In this document: positions 56,945-64,000 of the stretch, piece by piece
Layout of the letters: each line of letters begins with the position of its first letter
Numbering within the stretch: position 1 is the first letter of the stretch
NCBI RefSeq assembly: GCF_014287775.1
Contig: NZ_JACOOZ010000001.1
Location: forward strand, 124,001 to 188,000
Source of the DNA: Eubacterium_G segne
GTDB taxonomy: Bacteria; Bacillota; Clostridia; Lachnospirales; Lachnospiraceae
Reading direction: 5' to 3'
DNA: 64,000 nucleotides
Notes under the pieces: generated by a model
Database searches by the model: none
What the model saw: the letters and a program-made list of their open reading frames with translations, nothing else
Told to the model about the DNA's origin: nothing
Position numbers and translations under genes: made by a program

Positions 56945-57002
56945 TTAACAGTATCTCTTCCTTATTATATATAATCTTTTGTTTTGTGCATCAGACATTA
57001 AT

Positions 57003-58709
57003 CTATGCTTCTGTACTTTCCTTTTTAGCACTGAATAATTTCTTTAAACAACTGAATGCAACCAACACTCCAAGAACCATAAGAAGTACCGCAACTATAA
57101 ACTGAAGTCCGTCTACAAGGAATGTAGCATTGCCATTTACCATATTAGCAACTAATGCAATTGTCTTCTGAACTAATGCCGTAAAGGTTACTGCTAACAT
57201 TACAAACATTGGTATGTACAATGTCCAGCCTGTTCTTCCTGTTGTTTTAAGGAATACTGCTAATGCAATTAAAACTAATGCTGCAAGAAGCTGGTTTGCA
57301 GAGCCAAATAAAGGCCATACATTGTTGTATCCACCAAGAGTAAGTAAATATCCAAAGAATAATGTTATAACTGTTGCAAAATATTTATTAGTTAAAACCT
57401 TCTGCCATACAGGCATTTTGGATGTGTCTGTTGTGTCGCCATAGAATAATTCCTGGAATGACATTCTTCCGATTCTGGCAACTGAATCTAATGATGTAAG
57501 GGCTAATGCTGATACACACATTGTCATGAAAACTGTTGCAACCTGTACAGGTAATCCTAATTTTTCCAAAAATCCTGCAACACCATTTGAAAAGATTGCA
57601 AAAGGTGTTCCATCAGGCTTTGTTCCATTTACTGCAACTGCGCCTACAACTACAAGAGATATTATTCCCAGCAATGATTCAACTACCATGGCTCCATATC
57701 CAACCATCGGCATATCTTTCTCATTGCTAATTGTTTTTGATGATGTTCCTGATGATACAAGGCTATGGAAACCTGAAACTGCACCACATGCAATTGTTAC
57801 AAATAATGTAGGAAACAAATAATTTCCTCCTACGTTAAATCCGTTGTAGGCATTTAACTGCATTGTAGGATGTGCAACTACTACACCAATTACTGCTCCT
57901 GCAATCATGCCTAATAACATAAAGGTTGTCATGTAGTCTCTAGGCTGCATTAAAAGCCACATTGGCATAACTGATGCCAGGAATAAATAAGCCATAACAA
58001 TGTATATCCAAGCTGTTTTTGTTGCATAAATAGGAAGTTTCATACCTATTGCAAACATAGCTACCAAAAGTGCAATGGCAATTACAGCACGTACTATTTC
58101 ATTCATTTTTCCTACACGTTTTTGAATTACTCCAAAAACAACTGCTACAACAATAAATAACATTGATATGGAAGCTGCTGCTGAATTTGCGTAGCTTACG
58201 CTTTCTTTCATTCCTGCAACTCCTTTACCTACGAAGGTTCCTGCAACCATATCTGTAAATGCTGCAATTACCAGTAATGTAAACAACCAGCAAAACAGCA
58301 TAAATAATTTTCGTCCGCTTCTTCCGATATATTTTTCAATAATCATTCCCATGGATTTTCCTTCGTTTTTAACTGATGCATATAATGAACCGAAATCCTG
58401 AACAGCTCCAAAGAATAATCCACCAATTACTAACCATAACAAAACTGGAACCCATCCGAATACTGATGCAAGTATAGGCCCTGTTACAGGTCCTGCTCCT
58501 GCAATTGATGAAAACTGATGTGCAAATACCGTAAATTTAGATGATGGCACATAATCCTGTCCGTCTTCATGAGTGTATGCCGGTGTTTTTGCCTTAGCAT
58601 CGATTCCCCATTTATTTGCCAACCAACGTCCGTAAAATAGATAGCCGGCACCTAAAACTACAATTCCGATTAAAACAATAACTAAACCATTCATTTCTTT
58701 CTTTCGCAA
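57003..58709 (-). CDS. cstA: CstA family carbon-starvation/peptide-pyruvate transporter
   Basis: A 568-residue membrane protein with about 16 spans. Family motifs include AHQFSSIAGAGPVTGPILASVFGWVP near the N-terminus, FGAVQDFGSLYASVKNEGKSMG, SGFHSLVSSGTSSKTISNEKD and LTSLDSVARIGRMSFQELF. Members import peptides in starvation or pyruvate (BtsT/CstA of E. coli). Start: TTG at 58709 has GGAG nine bases upstream; ATG at 58694 is the alternative. A T-box leader lies upstream, so expression responds to an uncharged tRNA, which points to an amino-acid or peptide role here. Confidence 0.92.
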   Translation of the reverse strand: MRKKEMNGLVIVLIGIVVLGAGYLFYGRWLANKWGIDAKAKTPAYTHEDGQDYVPSSKFTVFAHQFSSIAGAGPVTGPILASVFGWVPVLLWLVIGGLFFGAVQDFGSLYASVKNEGKSMGMIIEKYIGRSGRKLFMLFCWLFTLLVIAAFTDMVAGTFVGKGVAGMKESVSYANSAAASISMLFIVVAVVFGVIQKRVGKMNEIVRAVIAIALLVAMFAIGMKLPIYATKTAWIYIVMAYLFLASVMPMWLLMQPRDYMTTFMLLGMIAGAVIGVVVAHPTMQLNAYNGFNVGGNYLFPTLFVTIACGAVSGFHSLVSSGTSSKTISNEKDMPMVGYGAMVVESLLGIISLVVVGAVAVNGTKPDGTPFAIFSNGVAGFLEKLGLPVQVATVFMTMCVSALALTSLDSVARIGRMSFQELFYGDTTDTSKMPVWQKVLTNKYFATVITLFFGYLLTLGGYNNVWPLFGSANQLLAALVLIALAVFLKTTGRTGWTLYIPMFVMLAVTFTALVQKTIALVANMVNGNATFLVDGLQFIVAVLLMVLGVLVAFSCLKKLFSAKKESTEA

Positions 58710-58769
58710 AAATGCGACTCCTTTCTTATATTTGCAAAGAGTCTATATCGAAGGGATTTCTATTAAGTA

Positions 58770-59060
58770 AAAAAACCTCCGTCCTTATTCTACATAAAGA
58801 CGAAGGTTAAAACTTCCGCGTTACCACTCTACTTGTCATTTCCATGACCACTCAGTCTCATCTCACAAGCCTACGCTATAGAAATAAGCTTCTTTTTAAC
58901 GGTAGAAAACCGGTGACACCTACTATTCCAAAAGAACTTCAGTGCACTGCTCACAGAGGATAATCATCAAAAACATACACCGGCTCACACCAACCGCCAG
59001 CTCTCTTTAGTACTTACTTTCCAATGACCTTATTCTGCTCTTCGCATTTTCTCTTTGTTG
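58770..59060 (-). ncRNA. T-box leader upstream of cstA
   Basis: The minus strand has the T-box core AGAGTGGTAACGCGG (58830-58816) that pairs with the tRNA CCA end. It is followed by a terminator, AACCTTCGTC / GGACGGAGGTT, with seven T residues (58808-58770). The 5' part has a stem I apical-type segment, AGAGAGCTGGCGGTTGG, with GAGCC after it. Only CstA lies downstream. The specifier codon is not certain: the likely specifier loop reads GATTATCC, allowing UAU (Tyr) or AUC (Ile). Confidence 0.9.
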
Positions 59061-59066
59061 ACACCC

Positions 59067-59095
59067 ACGATAGCACTGTGTGAAAAACTTGTCAA
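59067..59095 (-). promoter_or_regulatory. Promoter of the T-box/cstA transcript
   Basis: TTGACA (59095-59090) and TATCGT (59072-59067) on the minus strand with a 17-base spacer, just before the T-box leader. Confidence 0.7.
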
Positions 59096-59128
59096 TGCTG
59101 CTTTTAAAAAACTTTGTTTGTTTTAATT

Positions 59129-60937
59129 CTACTTTATTTTTTTAAGTGTCTGGTTGCTTTTTGTATATTTTTTTAATTTTTTCAACAAATTTTCTTTTAT
59201 GTCTTCTACTATCTGCTTTGGTGTCAAATGATTGTCCCTTAACACTTTCTCCAGGTTGTAGCGGTCAAGAAATTCTGTTTTGATTCCATAATTTAAAACT
59301 TTCATGTCTGTATTTCCATAGAATCCTGAAATTTTCTGACCAAAGCCACCATCTAAAAAGCCGTCTTCTAACGTAATGACAGCAAAATGATTTTTCTTTA
59401 AGTCGTTAAGAGTTTTTTCATCTAATCCCGTTATATAATAAGGATTAATAACTGTTGCGGCAATTCCTGTAGTTTCTTTTAAGAGTGTGGCGACTTCTCT
59501 TCCTAAGTGATAAAAAGCACCAAGTCCTATTATGGCAACATCACTGCCCCTTTCAGTTATTTCATAAGTATTAAGTCTGCTAAAATCCTTTGAAACTATT
59601 TTGCCATCAGAAACAACCTGACCACCCGGAACTTTAATTGCCACCGGATAATCCTTCTGCTCAATGCTCCAATCAAGCATTGCCAAATATTCCTCTTTAG
59701 TTGTTGGTGCTAAATAAACAAGATTTGGAATATTTGACATCATTGGAATATCCTGTAAACCAATGTGGGTAACATCATTCATGCCATATACGGAGCCTGC
59801 GAAAGTAACAATAGTTGCAGGATTTTTATCAATACACAAATCCTGTGAAATCTGATCGAAAGCACGCTGAATAAATGTGCTGTAAACACCAAATACAGGC
59901 TTTCCTCCGTTTTTTGCAATACCGGAAGCCATGGCAACTGCCGTTTCCTCTGCAATTCCCACATCTACAAACTGACTTCCTGCCTCTTTTCTTTTATCCT
60001 CTGTAAATCCCATTATAGTAGGAGTTCCTGCTGTAATTGCCACAACTTTTGAATCCTTCTTCATTTTATCCAAAAGGTAGACATTAGTTACGGATGAATA
60101 ATCCTCTCCGTCAAAAGTATATAACGGCTTACCTGTTTCAATATCAAATGGAGCACAAAAATGCCATTTTTCCTTGTTATGCTCTGCTATTTCATAACCT
60201 TTTCCCTTTAGGGTTTTAATATGGACAACTACAGGCTTTTTACTGTCTTTAACCTGTTTAAAAGCCTCAATAAGGGAAGTAACATCATTTCCTTTGTCCA
60301 CATAAATATAATCAAAATTCATTGCCTTAAATAAATTACACTGAGCCTGTCCGTCTGTCTTCCTAAGAAGCTTCAGATTTTTGTATATGCCTCCATGGTT
60401 TTCGGCAATGGACATATCATTATCATTTACCACAACAATAAAATTACTGTTCATTTCACCGGCAACATCCAAGCCCTCTAATGCTTCACCACCACTTAAT
60501 GAGCCATCACCAATTACGGCTATTACGTTGCCGTCCTCACCATTTAAATCCCTTGCCTTTGCCAAACCACAGGCAAGACTTACAGATGTGGATGTATGAC
60601 CTATCGTAAAGAAATCATGTTCACTTTCCTTTGGATTGGTAAATCCTGACACATCATCGTAATGTTCCTCGTACAAATATGCATCTTTTCTTCCTGTAAG
60701 CATTTTATGGGGATAGCTTTGATGGGAAACATCATATACTATCTTATCTTTAGGTGAATCAAAAACGTAGTGAAGTGCTATTGTAGCCTCCACCATACCA
60801 AAGTTTGGTCCGAAGTGTCCGCCATGCTTACTTGCTCTTTTAAGTAGTGCCTGTCTCATTTCATCCGCCAACACCTCAAGCTGTGGCATTGATAGTTCTT
60901 TTACATCTTTTGGTTCATTTATATTTTCTATATACAT
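59129..60937 (-). CDS. dxs: 1-deoxy-D-xylulose-5-phosphate synthase (or close paralogue)
   Basis: A 602-residue thiamine-diphosphate enzyme that joins pyruvate and glyceraldehyde-3-phosphate for isoprenoid, thiamine and pyridoxal synthesis. Motifs: HGGHFGPNFGMVEATIALHYVF, GHTSTSVSLACG, the cofactor motif GDGSLSGGEALEGL...NDNDMSIAENHGG, and the catalytic Glu in VDVGIAEETAVAMA. It is slightly shorter than typical Dxs, with several substitutions (VGIAEE for VGIAEQ), so it may be a second, divergent copy. GGAGG before the start. It follows a MerR regulator by 46 bases in one transcript, an unusual partner for dxs. Confidence 0.88.
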   Translation of the reverse strand: MYIENINEPKDVKELSMPQLEVLADEMRQALLKRASKHGGHFGPNFGMVEATIALHYVFDSPKDKIVYDVSHQSYPHKMLTGRKDAYLYEEHYDDVSGFTNPKESEHDFFTIGHTSTSVSLACGLAKARDLNGEDGNVIAVIGDGSLSGGEALEGLDVAGEMNSNFIVVVNDNDMSIAENHGGIYKNLKLLRKTDGQAQCNLFKAMNFDYIYVDKGNDVTSLIEAFKQVKDSKKPVVVHIKTLKGKGYEIAEHNKEKWHFCAPFDIETGKPLYTFDGEDYSSVTNVYLLDKMKKDSKVVAITAGTPTIMGFTEDKRKEAGSQFVDVGIAEETAVAMASGIAKNGGKPVFGVYSTFIQRAFDQISQDLCIDKNPATIVTFAGSVYGMNDVTHIGLQDIPMMSNIPNLVYLAPTTKEEYLAMLDWSIEQKDYPVAIKVPGGQVVSDGKIVSKDFSRLNTYEITERGSDVAIIGLGAFYHLGREVATLLKETTGIAATVINPYYITGLDEKTLNDLKKNHFAVITLEDGFLDGGFGQKISGFYGNTDMKVLNYGIKTEFLDRYNLEKVLRDNHLTPKQIVEDIKENLLKKLKKYTKSNQTLKKIK

Positions 60938-60983
60938 TGTAATCCTCCATATTTACATAATATTATTTGACTATTTTTATTTT

Positions 60984-61379
60984 CTAGTCATTGTTACATG
61001 TGTCCTTATCCCAGTTCAATTCTCCGGTATCTACTGCCTTTTGATATCTTGATATTTTATAATCAAGACGTTTCATTGCAGTTTCTAACTGACTTCTCTG
61101 CTCCTCTAATTTTTCTTTTTCCTCCTGCAACAGATGAAGTCTTGCAGAAAATGTTGTATCTCCCTGCATACACATTTTCACATATTCAATTAGAGATTCC
61201 ACTGATACTCCGGCTTTTCGCATACAAATTACCAGTTCCACCCAGCTTAAATCACTTTCCTGATAATCACGTATGCCACCTGCAGTACGTGTAACTTCGG
61301 GAATCATACCTATTCTCTCATAATATCGAAGAGTGTCCGATGAAATATTGTATTTTTCGCTTACTTCTTTTATGGTCAC
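60984..61379 (-). CDS. MerR-family regulator (AdhR/NmlR-like)
   Basis: A 131-residue regulator. The winged helix-turn-helix starts TIKEVSEKYNISSDTLRYYERIGMIP. The middle, WVELVICMRKAGVSVESLIEYV with MCMQGDTTFSARLHLLQEE, matches the AdhR/NmlR group, which senses reactive aldehydes or electrophiles through a cysteine. Cysteines lie in VICMRK and VKMCMQ, and another in the C-terminal tail. A long dimer helix follows (about 75-120). Its own promoter carries a perfect palindromic operator between -35 and -10, so it controls itself and the dxs gene that follows. Confidence 0.9.
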   Translation of the reverse strand: MTIKEVSEKYNISSDTLRYYERIGMIPEVTRTAGGIRDYQESDLSWVELVICMRKAGVSVESLIEYVKMCMQGDTTFSARLHLLQEEKEKLEEQRSQLETAMKRLDYKISRYQKAVDTGELNWDKDTCNND

Positions 61380-61406
61380 AAAAAATCACTCCTTTCTGAT
61401 AAAGGA

Positions 61407-61437
61407 ATTATAAAACTTAGAGTATACTCTAAGTCAA
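61407..61437 (-). promoter_or_regulatory. MerR-type promoter with 19-bp spacer and perfect operator palindrome
   Basis: TTGACT (61437-61432) and TATAAT (61412-61407) are 19 bases apart. Across the spacer and the end of the -35 box runs CTTAGAGTATACTCTAAG (61416-61433), a perfect 18-base palindrome. The overlong spacer and central operator are the hallmark of MerR-activated promoters. Confidence 0.93.
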
Positions 61438-61471
61438 GGATTTTTATATTAATCACGGTATTTCCGCAAAA

Positions 61472-61515
61472 AACCGGTAAAATTATACTTTTTATAAAGC
61501 ATAACTTTACCGGTT
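61472..61515 (-). terminator. Intrinsic terminator after the 61-aa peptide gene
   Basis: AACCGGTAAA and TTTACCGGTT form a perfect ten-pair stem, with extra pairing inside and six T residues on the minus strand. Confidence 0.88.
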
Positions 61516-61575
61516 AGTTTTCGTTATATTGATTTACATAATTTTATTTTGCTAATGAATTATCCCAATTAAACT

Positions 61576-61761
61576 TTAACTCTCCCCCCAATTTGTATTG
61601 TTCTCAACCGTTCGTGAACCATAACCATAAAAAGTTCCTACTATAACTTCTTCATCCCCACCTGTTGCCGCCTTAACATTCGTTACTATAATGCCGTCTG
61701 TCCTCAATGCCGTAAACATCATTATAACGAATAAAAGTATGGCTAAAACCTTCCTTTCCAT
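61576..61761 (-). CDS. Small secreted peptide (61 aa)
   Basis: ATG at 61761 with GGGAG six bases upstream. Residues 1-31 are a signal peptide (basic start, VLAILLFVIMMFTAL, cut after NVKA). The mature part is about 29 residues, acidic, with VGTFYGYGSRTVENNTNWGE. It has no cysteine. It stands alone with a clear terminator downstream. I do not recognise it. A secreted signal, bacteriocin-like or wall-associated peptide are all possible. Confidence 0.6.
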   Translation of the reverse strand: MERKVLAILLFVIMMFTALRTDGIIVTNVKAATGGDEEVIVGTFYGYGSRTVENNTNWGES

Positions 61762-61852
61762 TTAATACTCCCATTTGTTTTTTATGAATATTGTTGTAAT
61801 AACATTATTACCTTCCGTCACCTCAGTATTAATAAAAAATATACATTTCACT

Positions 61853-62794
61853 TTAAATATTTTCCATTTCTTTTAATACTTTATCAATATCACATTTATC
61901 CGGATTATCACCAATTAAATTACATATTTTTTCTATCAGTACAATGTCTTCTTCCAGTTCATCAGCTATCTGGGATAGTGGCTTTTTCTTTGTTAGTTTC
62001 TTGCATACTTGTGTAATAAGCTTTCTGTTTTGTCCTATATTTTCCCCTTCTGCCAGTCCCTCTTCATAATAGTCCTCTTTTAAGTGTTCTCTTGTTTTTT
62101 CCTCATCATATTCCATCATAAACATATCAAGCACCTCCGACCTGTGTTCCTGCAGGAAATCTATTAAGACACCATTTTCTATACAATAATCTATTGCCTG
62201 TAGAATTGCTTCTCTCTGGTCTTCCGTTTCCTGCCGAAACTCTTTTATCTTTGCCACCATTATAGCATAGCCTTCAAGAATTGAACACTTTTCCATTAAT
62301 TCTTTGTTACATCCGTAATTGATATTTAGAACTGTTGCAGTCCATTCAAAACATCCTTCACCAACCGGCACCTTAAAGGCGTCTGATAACTTAAGTATCT
62401 CCCTTTCGGGGCGTTTCTCATTTCCATTATAAAACACATAATACTGGGGTGTGGGAATCATTATGAGCTTCCTTCTGTTAAGGTCAAGGTCATTTTCAAC
62501 TACATACTTATTATATAATTCCCCTGCATATCTGAATCCACGAAAGGGCATATTAGGATTCCATGTACTTTGATGCTCCATTAGTGCCATTCTGTTGTCA
62601 ATTATGCAGGACACATCATTTTTCATATTCATATAAAACACATCGTCTAATGTGTAAATTTGTAAATCATCAGGGTTAGTATAGTTAGTACCGTTTAATG
62701 CATTAAATAATTCCAGTAAATTCCCCTTATATTTTTCATATCCGAAAAGCATTCTGAATACCCTGTCTTTATGCTGCCTATTAACTCCTGCCAT
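61853..62794 (-). CDS. Rpn family recombination-promoting nuclease / transposase-like protein (PD-(D/E)xK)
   Basis: A 313-residue protein of the Rpn/YhgA family. N-terminus HKDRVFRMLFG, then the nuclease core with Asp in VSCIIDNRMALMEHQSTWN (D-x(n)-E-x-Q type) and MPFRGFRYAGELYNKYV. A long charged helical C-terminus (about 195-313) carries the EEGLAEG-type repeat common in the family. Members cut DNA and promote RecA-independent recombination in E. coli, and some act as toxins or phage defence. GGAGG before the start and a promoter at 62841-62870. Complete length. It stands alone, next to the agrBD genes but divergent from them. Confidence 0.88.
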   Translation of the reverse strand: MAGVNRQHKDRVFRMLFGYEKYKGNLLELFNALNGTNYTNPDDLQIYTLDDVFYMNMKNDVSCIIDNRMALMEHQSTWNPNMPFRGFRYAGELYNKYVVENDLDLNRRKLIMIPTPQYYVFYNGNEKRPEREILKLSDAFKVPVGEGCFEWTATVLNINYGCNKELMEKCSILEGYAIMVAKIKEFRQETEDQREAILQAIDYCIENGVLIDFLQEHRSEVLDMFMMEYDEEKTREHLKEDYYEEGLAEGENIGQNRKLITQVCKKLTKKKPLSQIADELEEDIVLIEKICNLIGDNPDKCDIDKVLKEMENI

Positions 62795-62840
62795 AAGTCC
62801 TCCTTTGTTTTTAATTTAGTATGTTTTGTTTTATATACAC

Positions 62841-62870
62841 AGTGTAACATAATTGCAGGTTTTATTGCAA
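62841..62870 (-). promoter_or_regulatory. Promoter of the Rpn-type gene
   Basis: TTGCAA (62870-62865) and TACACT (62846-62841) on the minus strand with an 18-base spacer. The rest of the 349-base gap to agrB (62795-63143) holds an imperfect inverted repeat (about 62930-62965) and no gene that I can support. Confidence 0.5.
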
Positions 62871-63143
62871 CATAATTATTTTGTTACTATAATTATTTTA
62901 TGTGATGTTTTATTTTCAGATGAATTTTCAGCATTAAACAAGAATAGCTACTCTTTAATTGCTGATTATTATTTTCCTAATCATAAATAATGTTATTTTA
63001 TTTTTTCTTTTTGTATTGAATATATGTGTTTTCCCCATTTCTTCATACTTACTTTCGTTTTTACAAGCATTTATCTCAATATATCTTATCATTGTAATTG
63101 CTGTTCTAAAATTAGCTCATTAAGGATTTTCGAGGTAACAAAG

Positions 63144-63710
63144 GTGGATTCACTTTCAGCAAAAATTCAGAAAATGTACGGATACAGCGACTATGAAATG
63201 GCACTTATAAAATATTCTGTTACTGCAATGCTTTCTGAAATCAGCAAAATCGTCATTTTAAGTATTTTTTATTTGTTTATTGGAAAATTTGATTTATTTG
63301 TAGCATTTTTAGCACTGCTGATTTTTCTGCGAATTAATGGTGGGGGATATCATTGCAAGCATTATATTACATGCTTGATGCTTACAACTTTAATATCTGT
63401 TTTGGCTATAATTGTTTTACCGTTAATATCTCTCCCTAATTATTCCATAATGATATGCGTTTTAATTGTATGTTTACTTGTTACCTATTGCATTGGGCCT
63501 GTTCCATCACCCTTTAGGCCCAATCCTGATATGTTACTAATTAAGCGCTGTAACATCAAATGTTTTCTCGTAATTCTAACTTTCATTATAATTGTTAGCA
63601 TTTTCAATTCTAACAATGGGATTAAACCTTATCTTGTTGTTGGCTTTTGGACTATTACATTACATACATTACAATTGATTATAGCTAAAATACTTCGGAA
63701 AGGAGACTAA
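63144..63710 (+). CDS. agrB: AgrB-like accessory gene regulator peptidase/processing membrane protein
   Basis: A 188-residue membrane protein that cleaves and cyclises the AgrD pheromone precursor. The catalytic motif RINGGGYHCKHYITC has the His and Cys seven residues apart, as in S. aureus AgrB. Also seen are CIGPVPSPFRPN and about five hydrophobic spans. The start is a GTG at 63144 with GAGG eight bases upstream, giving normal family length. A longer in-frame reading from 63024 adds an unlikely Cys-rich stretch and has no ribosome-binding site. agrD follows six bases later. Confidence 0.92.
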   Translation: MDSLSAKIQKMYGYSDYEMALIKYSVTAMLSEISKIVILSIFYLFIGKFDLFVAFLALLIFLRINGGGYHCKHYITCLMLTTLISVLAIIVLPLISLPNYSIMICVLIVCLLVTYCIGPVPSPFRPNPDMLLIKRCNIKCFLVILTFIIIVSIFNSNNGIKPYLVVGFWTITLHTLQLIIAKILRKGD

Positions 63711-63716
63711 AAAATC

Positions 63717-63860
63717 ATGAAAAAATTTGCTTATTCAAGAATTAACAAGCTTTGTAGTATGTTCTTAGCACTTGGAGTGCTTTCACATTTCCATGGAGTA
63801 AGCTTTTTCTTCTTTGGAGAACCTAAATACCCTTCAAAAGATAACTACACGCAAATATAA
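63717..63860 (+). CDS. agrD: AgrD-like cyclic pheromone precursor (47 aa, predicted serine lactone)
   Basis: ATG at 63717 with AAGGAG about 11 bases upstream, six bases after agrB. The 47 residues have the three AgrD parts: an amphipathic N-terminus (MKKFAYSRINKLCSMFLALG), the signal core GVSFFFF, and the charged C-terminal tail GEPKYPSKDNYTQI, whose E-P-K-x-P pattern is the AgrB recognition motif. The ring residue normally is Cys. The only residue at the right distance here is Ser-29 (S-F-F-F-F), so the product should be a five-residue lactone, not a thiolactone. The assignment rests on position and motif. Confidence 0.85.
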   Translation: MKKFAYSRINKLCSMFLALGVLSHFHGVSFFFFGEPKYPSKDNYTQI

Positions 63861-63869
63861 AATCTGCAA

Positions 63870-63915
63870 AAGGTGGCTCACCCTAATTACTACTCTTTGT
63901 AAGATGAACCACCTT
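63870..63915. terminator. Terminator between agrD and the convergent gene
   Basis: AAGGTGGCTCA and TGAACCACCTT form an 11-base stem with one mismatch, ten bases after the agrD stop. It also lies just below the stop codon (63918-63920) of the gene on the minus strand, so it may serve both. Confidence 0.7.
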
Positions 63916-63917
63916 AT

Positions 63918-64000
63918 CTATTTTATAATGTTAAACACTATCCATTCCATGCTATTATCATTTTCAATATGCGTATACACATCGTATTTGTACTTTTGTT
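63918..64000 (-). CDS. C-terminal end of a convergent gene (start beyond window)
   Basis: The minus strand is open from the window edge to TAG at 63920-63918 and reads KYDVYTHIENDNSMEWIVFN and then IIK. The alternating beta pattern at the end is like the last strand of GHKL sensor kinases. Being beside agrBD makes an agrC-type kinase plausible, but 26 residues are not enough to tell. Confidence 0.4.
   Translation of the reverse strand, partial: QKYKYDVYTHIENDNSMEWIVFNIIK

Noticed and set aside
63024..63143. Upstream ATG start for agrB
   Set aside because: It adds 40 residues with a Cys-rich stretch not seen in AgrB and has no Shine-Dalgarno. GTG at 63144 has one.

Overview
The window looks like chromosomal DNA of a low-GC, Gram-positive anaerobic Clostridia, most likely a gut Lachnospiraceae. 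The basis is the strong AGGAGG-type ribosome-binding sites, the indolepyruvate:ferredoxin oxidoreductase/phenylacetate-CoA ligase operon, a T-box leader, agr-type signalling genes, very large secreted multi-domain carbohydrate-active proteins, and A/T-rich third codon positions. No rRNA, tRNA, CRISPR array or prophage was seen. The assignment rests on gene content, not on a marker gene.

Left part (1-10.0 kb, minus strand): one operon-like run of seven genes for a cell-surface polysaccharide. It has three family-2 glycosyltransferases, a GlfT2-like galactofuranosyltransferase, a fusion of a polysaccharide pyruvyl transferase with a ferredoxin/F420-hydrogenase-beta-like module, a second pyruvyl transferase, and a GT-C-like membrane protein cut by the window edge. 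From 10.2 to 13.9 kb a plus-strand operon (iorA, iorB, paaK) handles arylpyruvate/aryl-acid metabolism. It converges on an NhaC-type antiporter across a shared terminator.

Middle (16-31 kb): secreted GH16 beta-1,3-glucanase-like and GH92 alpha-mannosidase-like proteins, a transposase remnant with palindromic repeats just upstream of GH92, a PurF paralogue whose N-terminal catalytic cysteine is replaced, and a 1710-residue surface protein of Ig-like and SH3 domains. From 31.3 to 42.4 kb come an AgrA/AgrC-like two-component pair, a Dpm-type glycosyltransferase with a polytopic partner, a ThrE exporter, YoaK, a DUF1653 protein, a GNAT enzyme, and a glycerol-1-phosphate dehydrogenase with a HAD phosphatase.

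Right part (42.5-55.2 kb, minus strand): a four-gene operon of a 2446-residue carbohydrate-binding megaprotein, a 62-residue peptide, and two GH5 enzymes resembling exo-beta-1,3-glucanases. These three large proteins and the distant GH92 end in the same C-terminal domain, which I do not recognise. With GH16, the set suggests extracellular attack on beta-1,3-glucan plus mannan, as in fungal walls. From 55 to 64 kb: a CLC transporter behind a pseudoknot/terminator leader, a CstA transporter behind a T-box, a MerR-dxs operon with a textbook 19-bp-spacer MerR promoter, a small secreted peptide, an Rpn-type nuclease, and an agrB-agrD pair. The 47-residue AgrD precursor predicts a serine-lactone pheromone.
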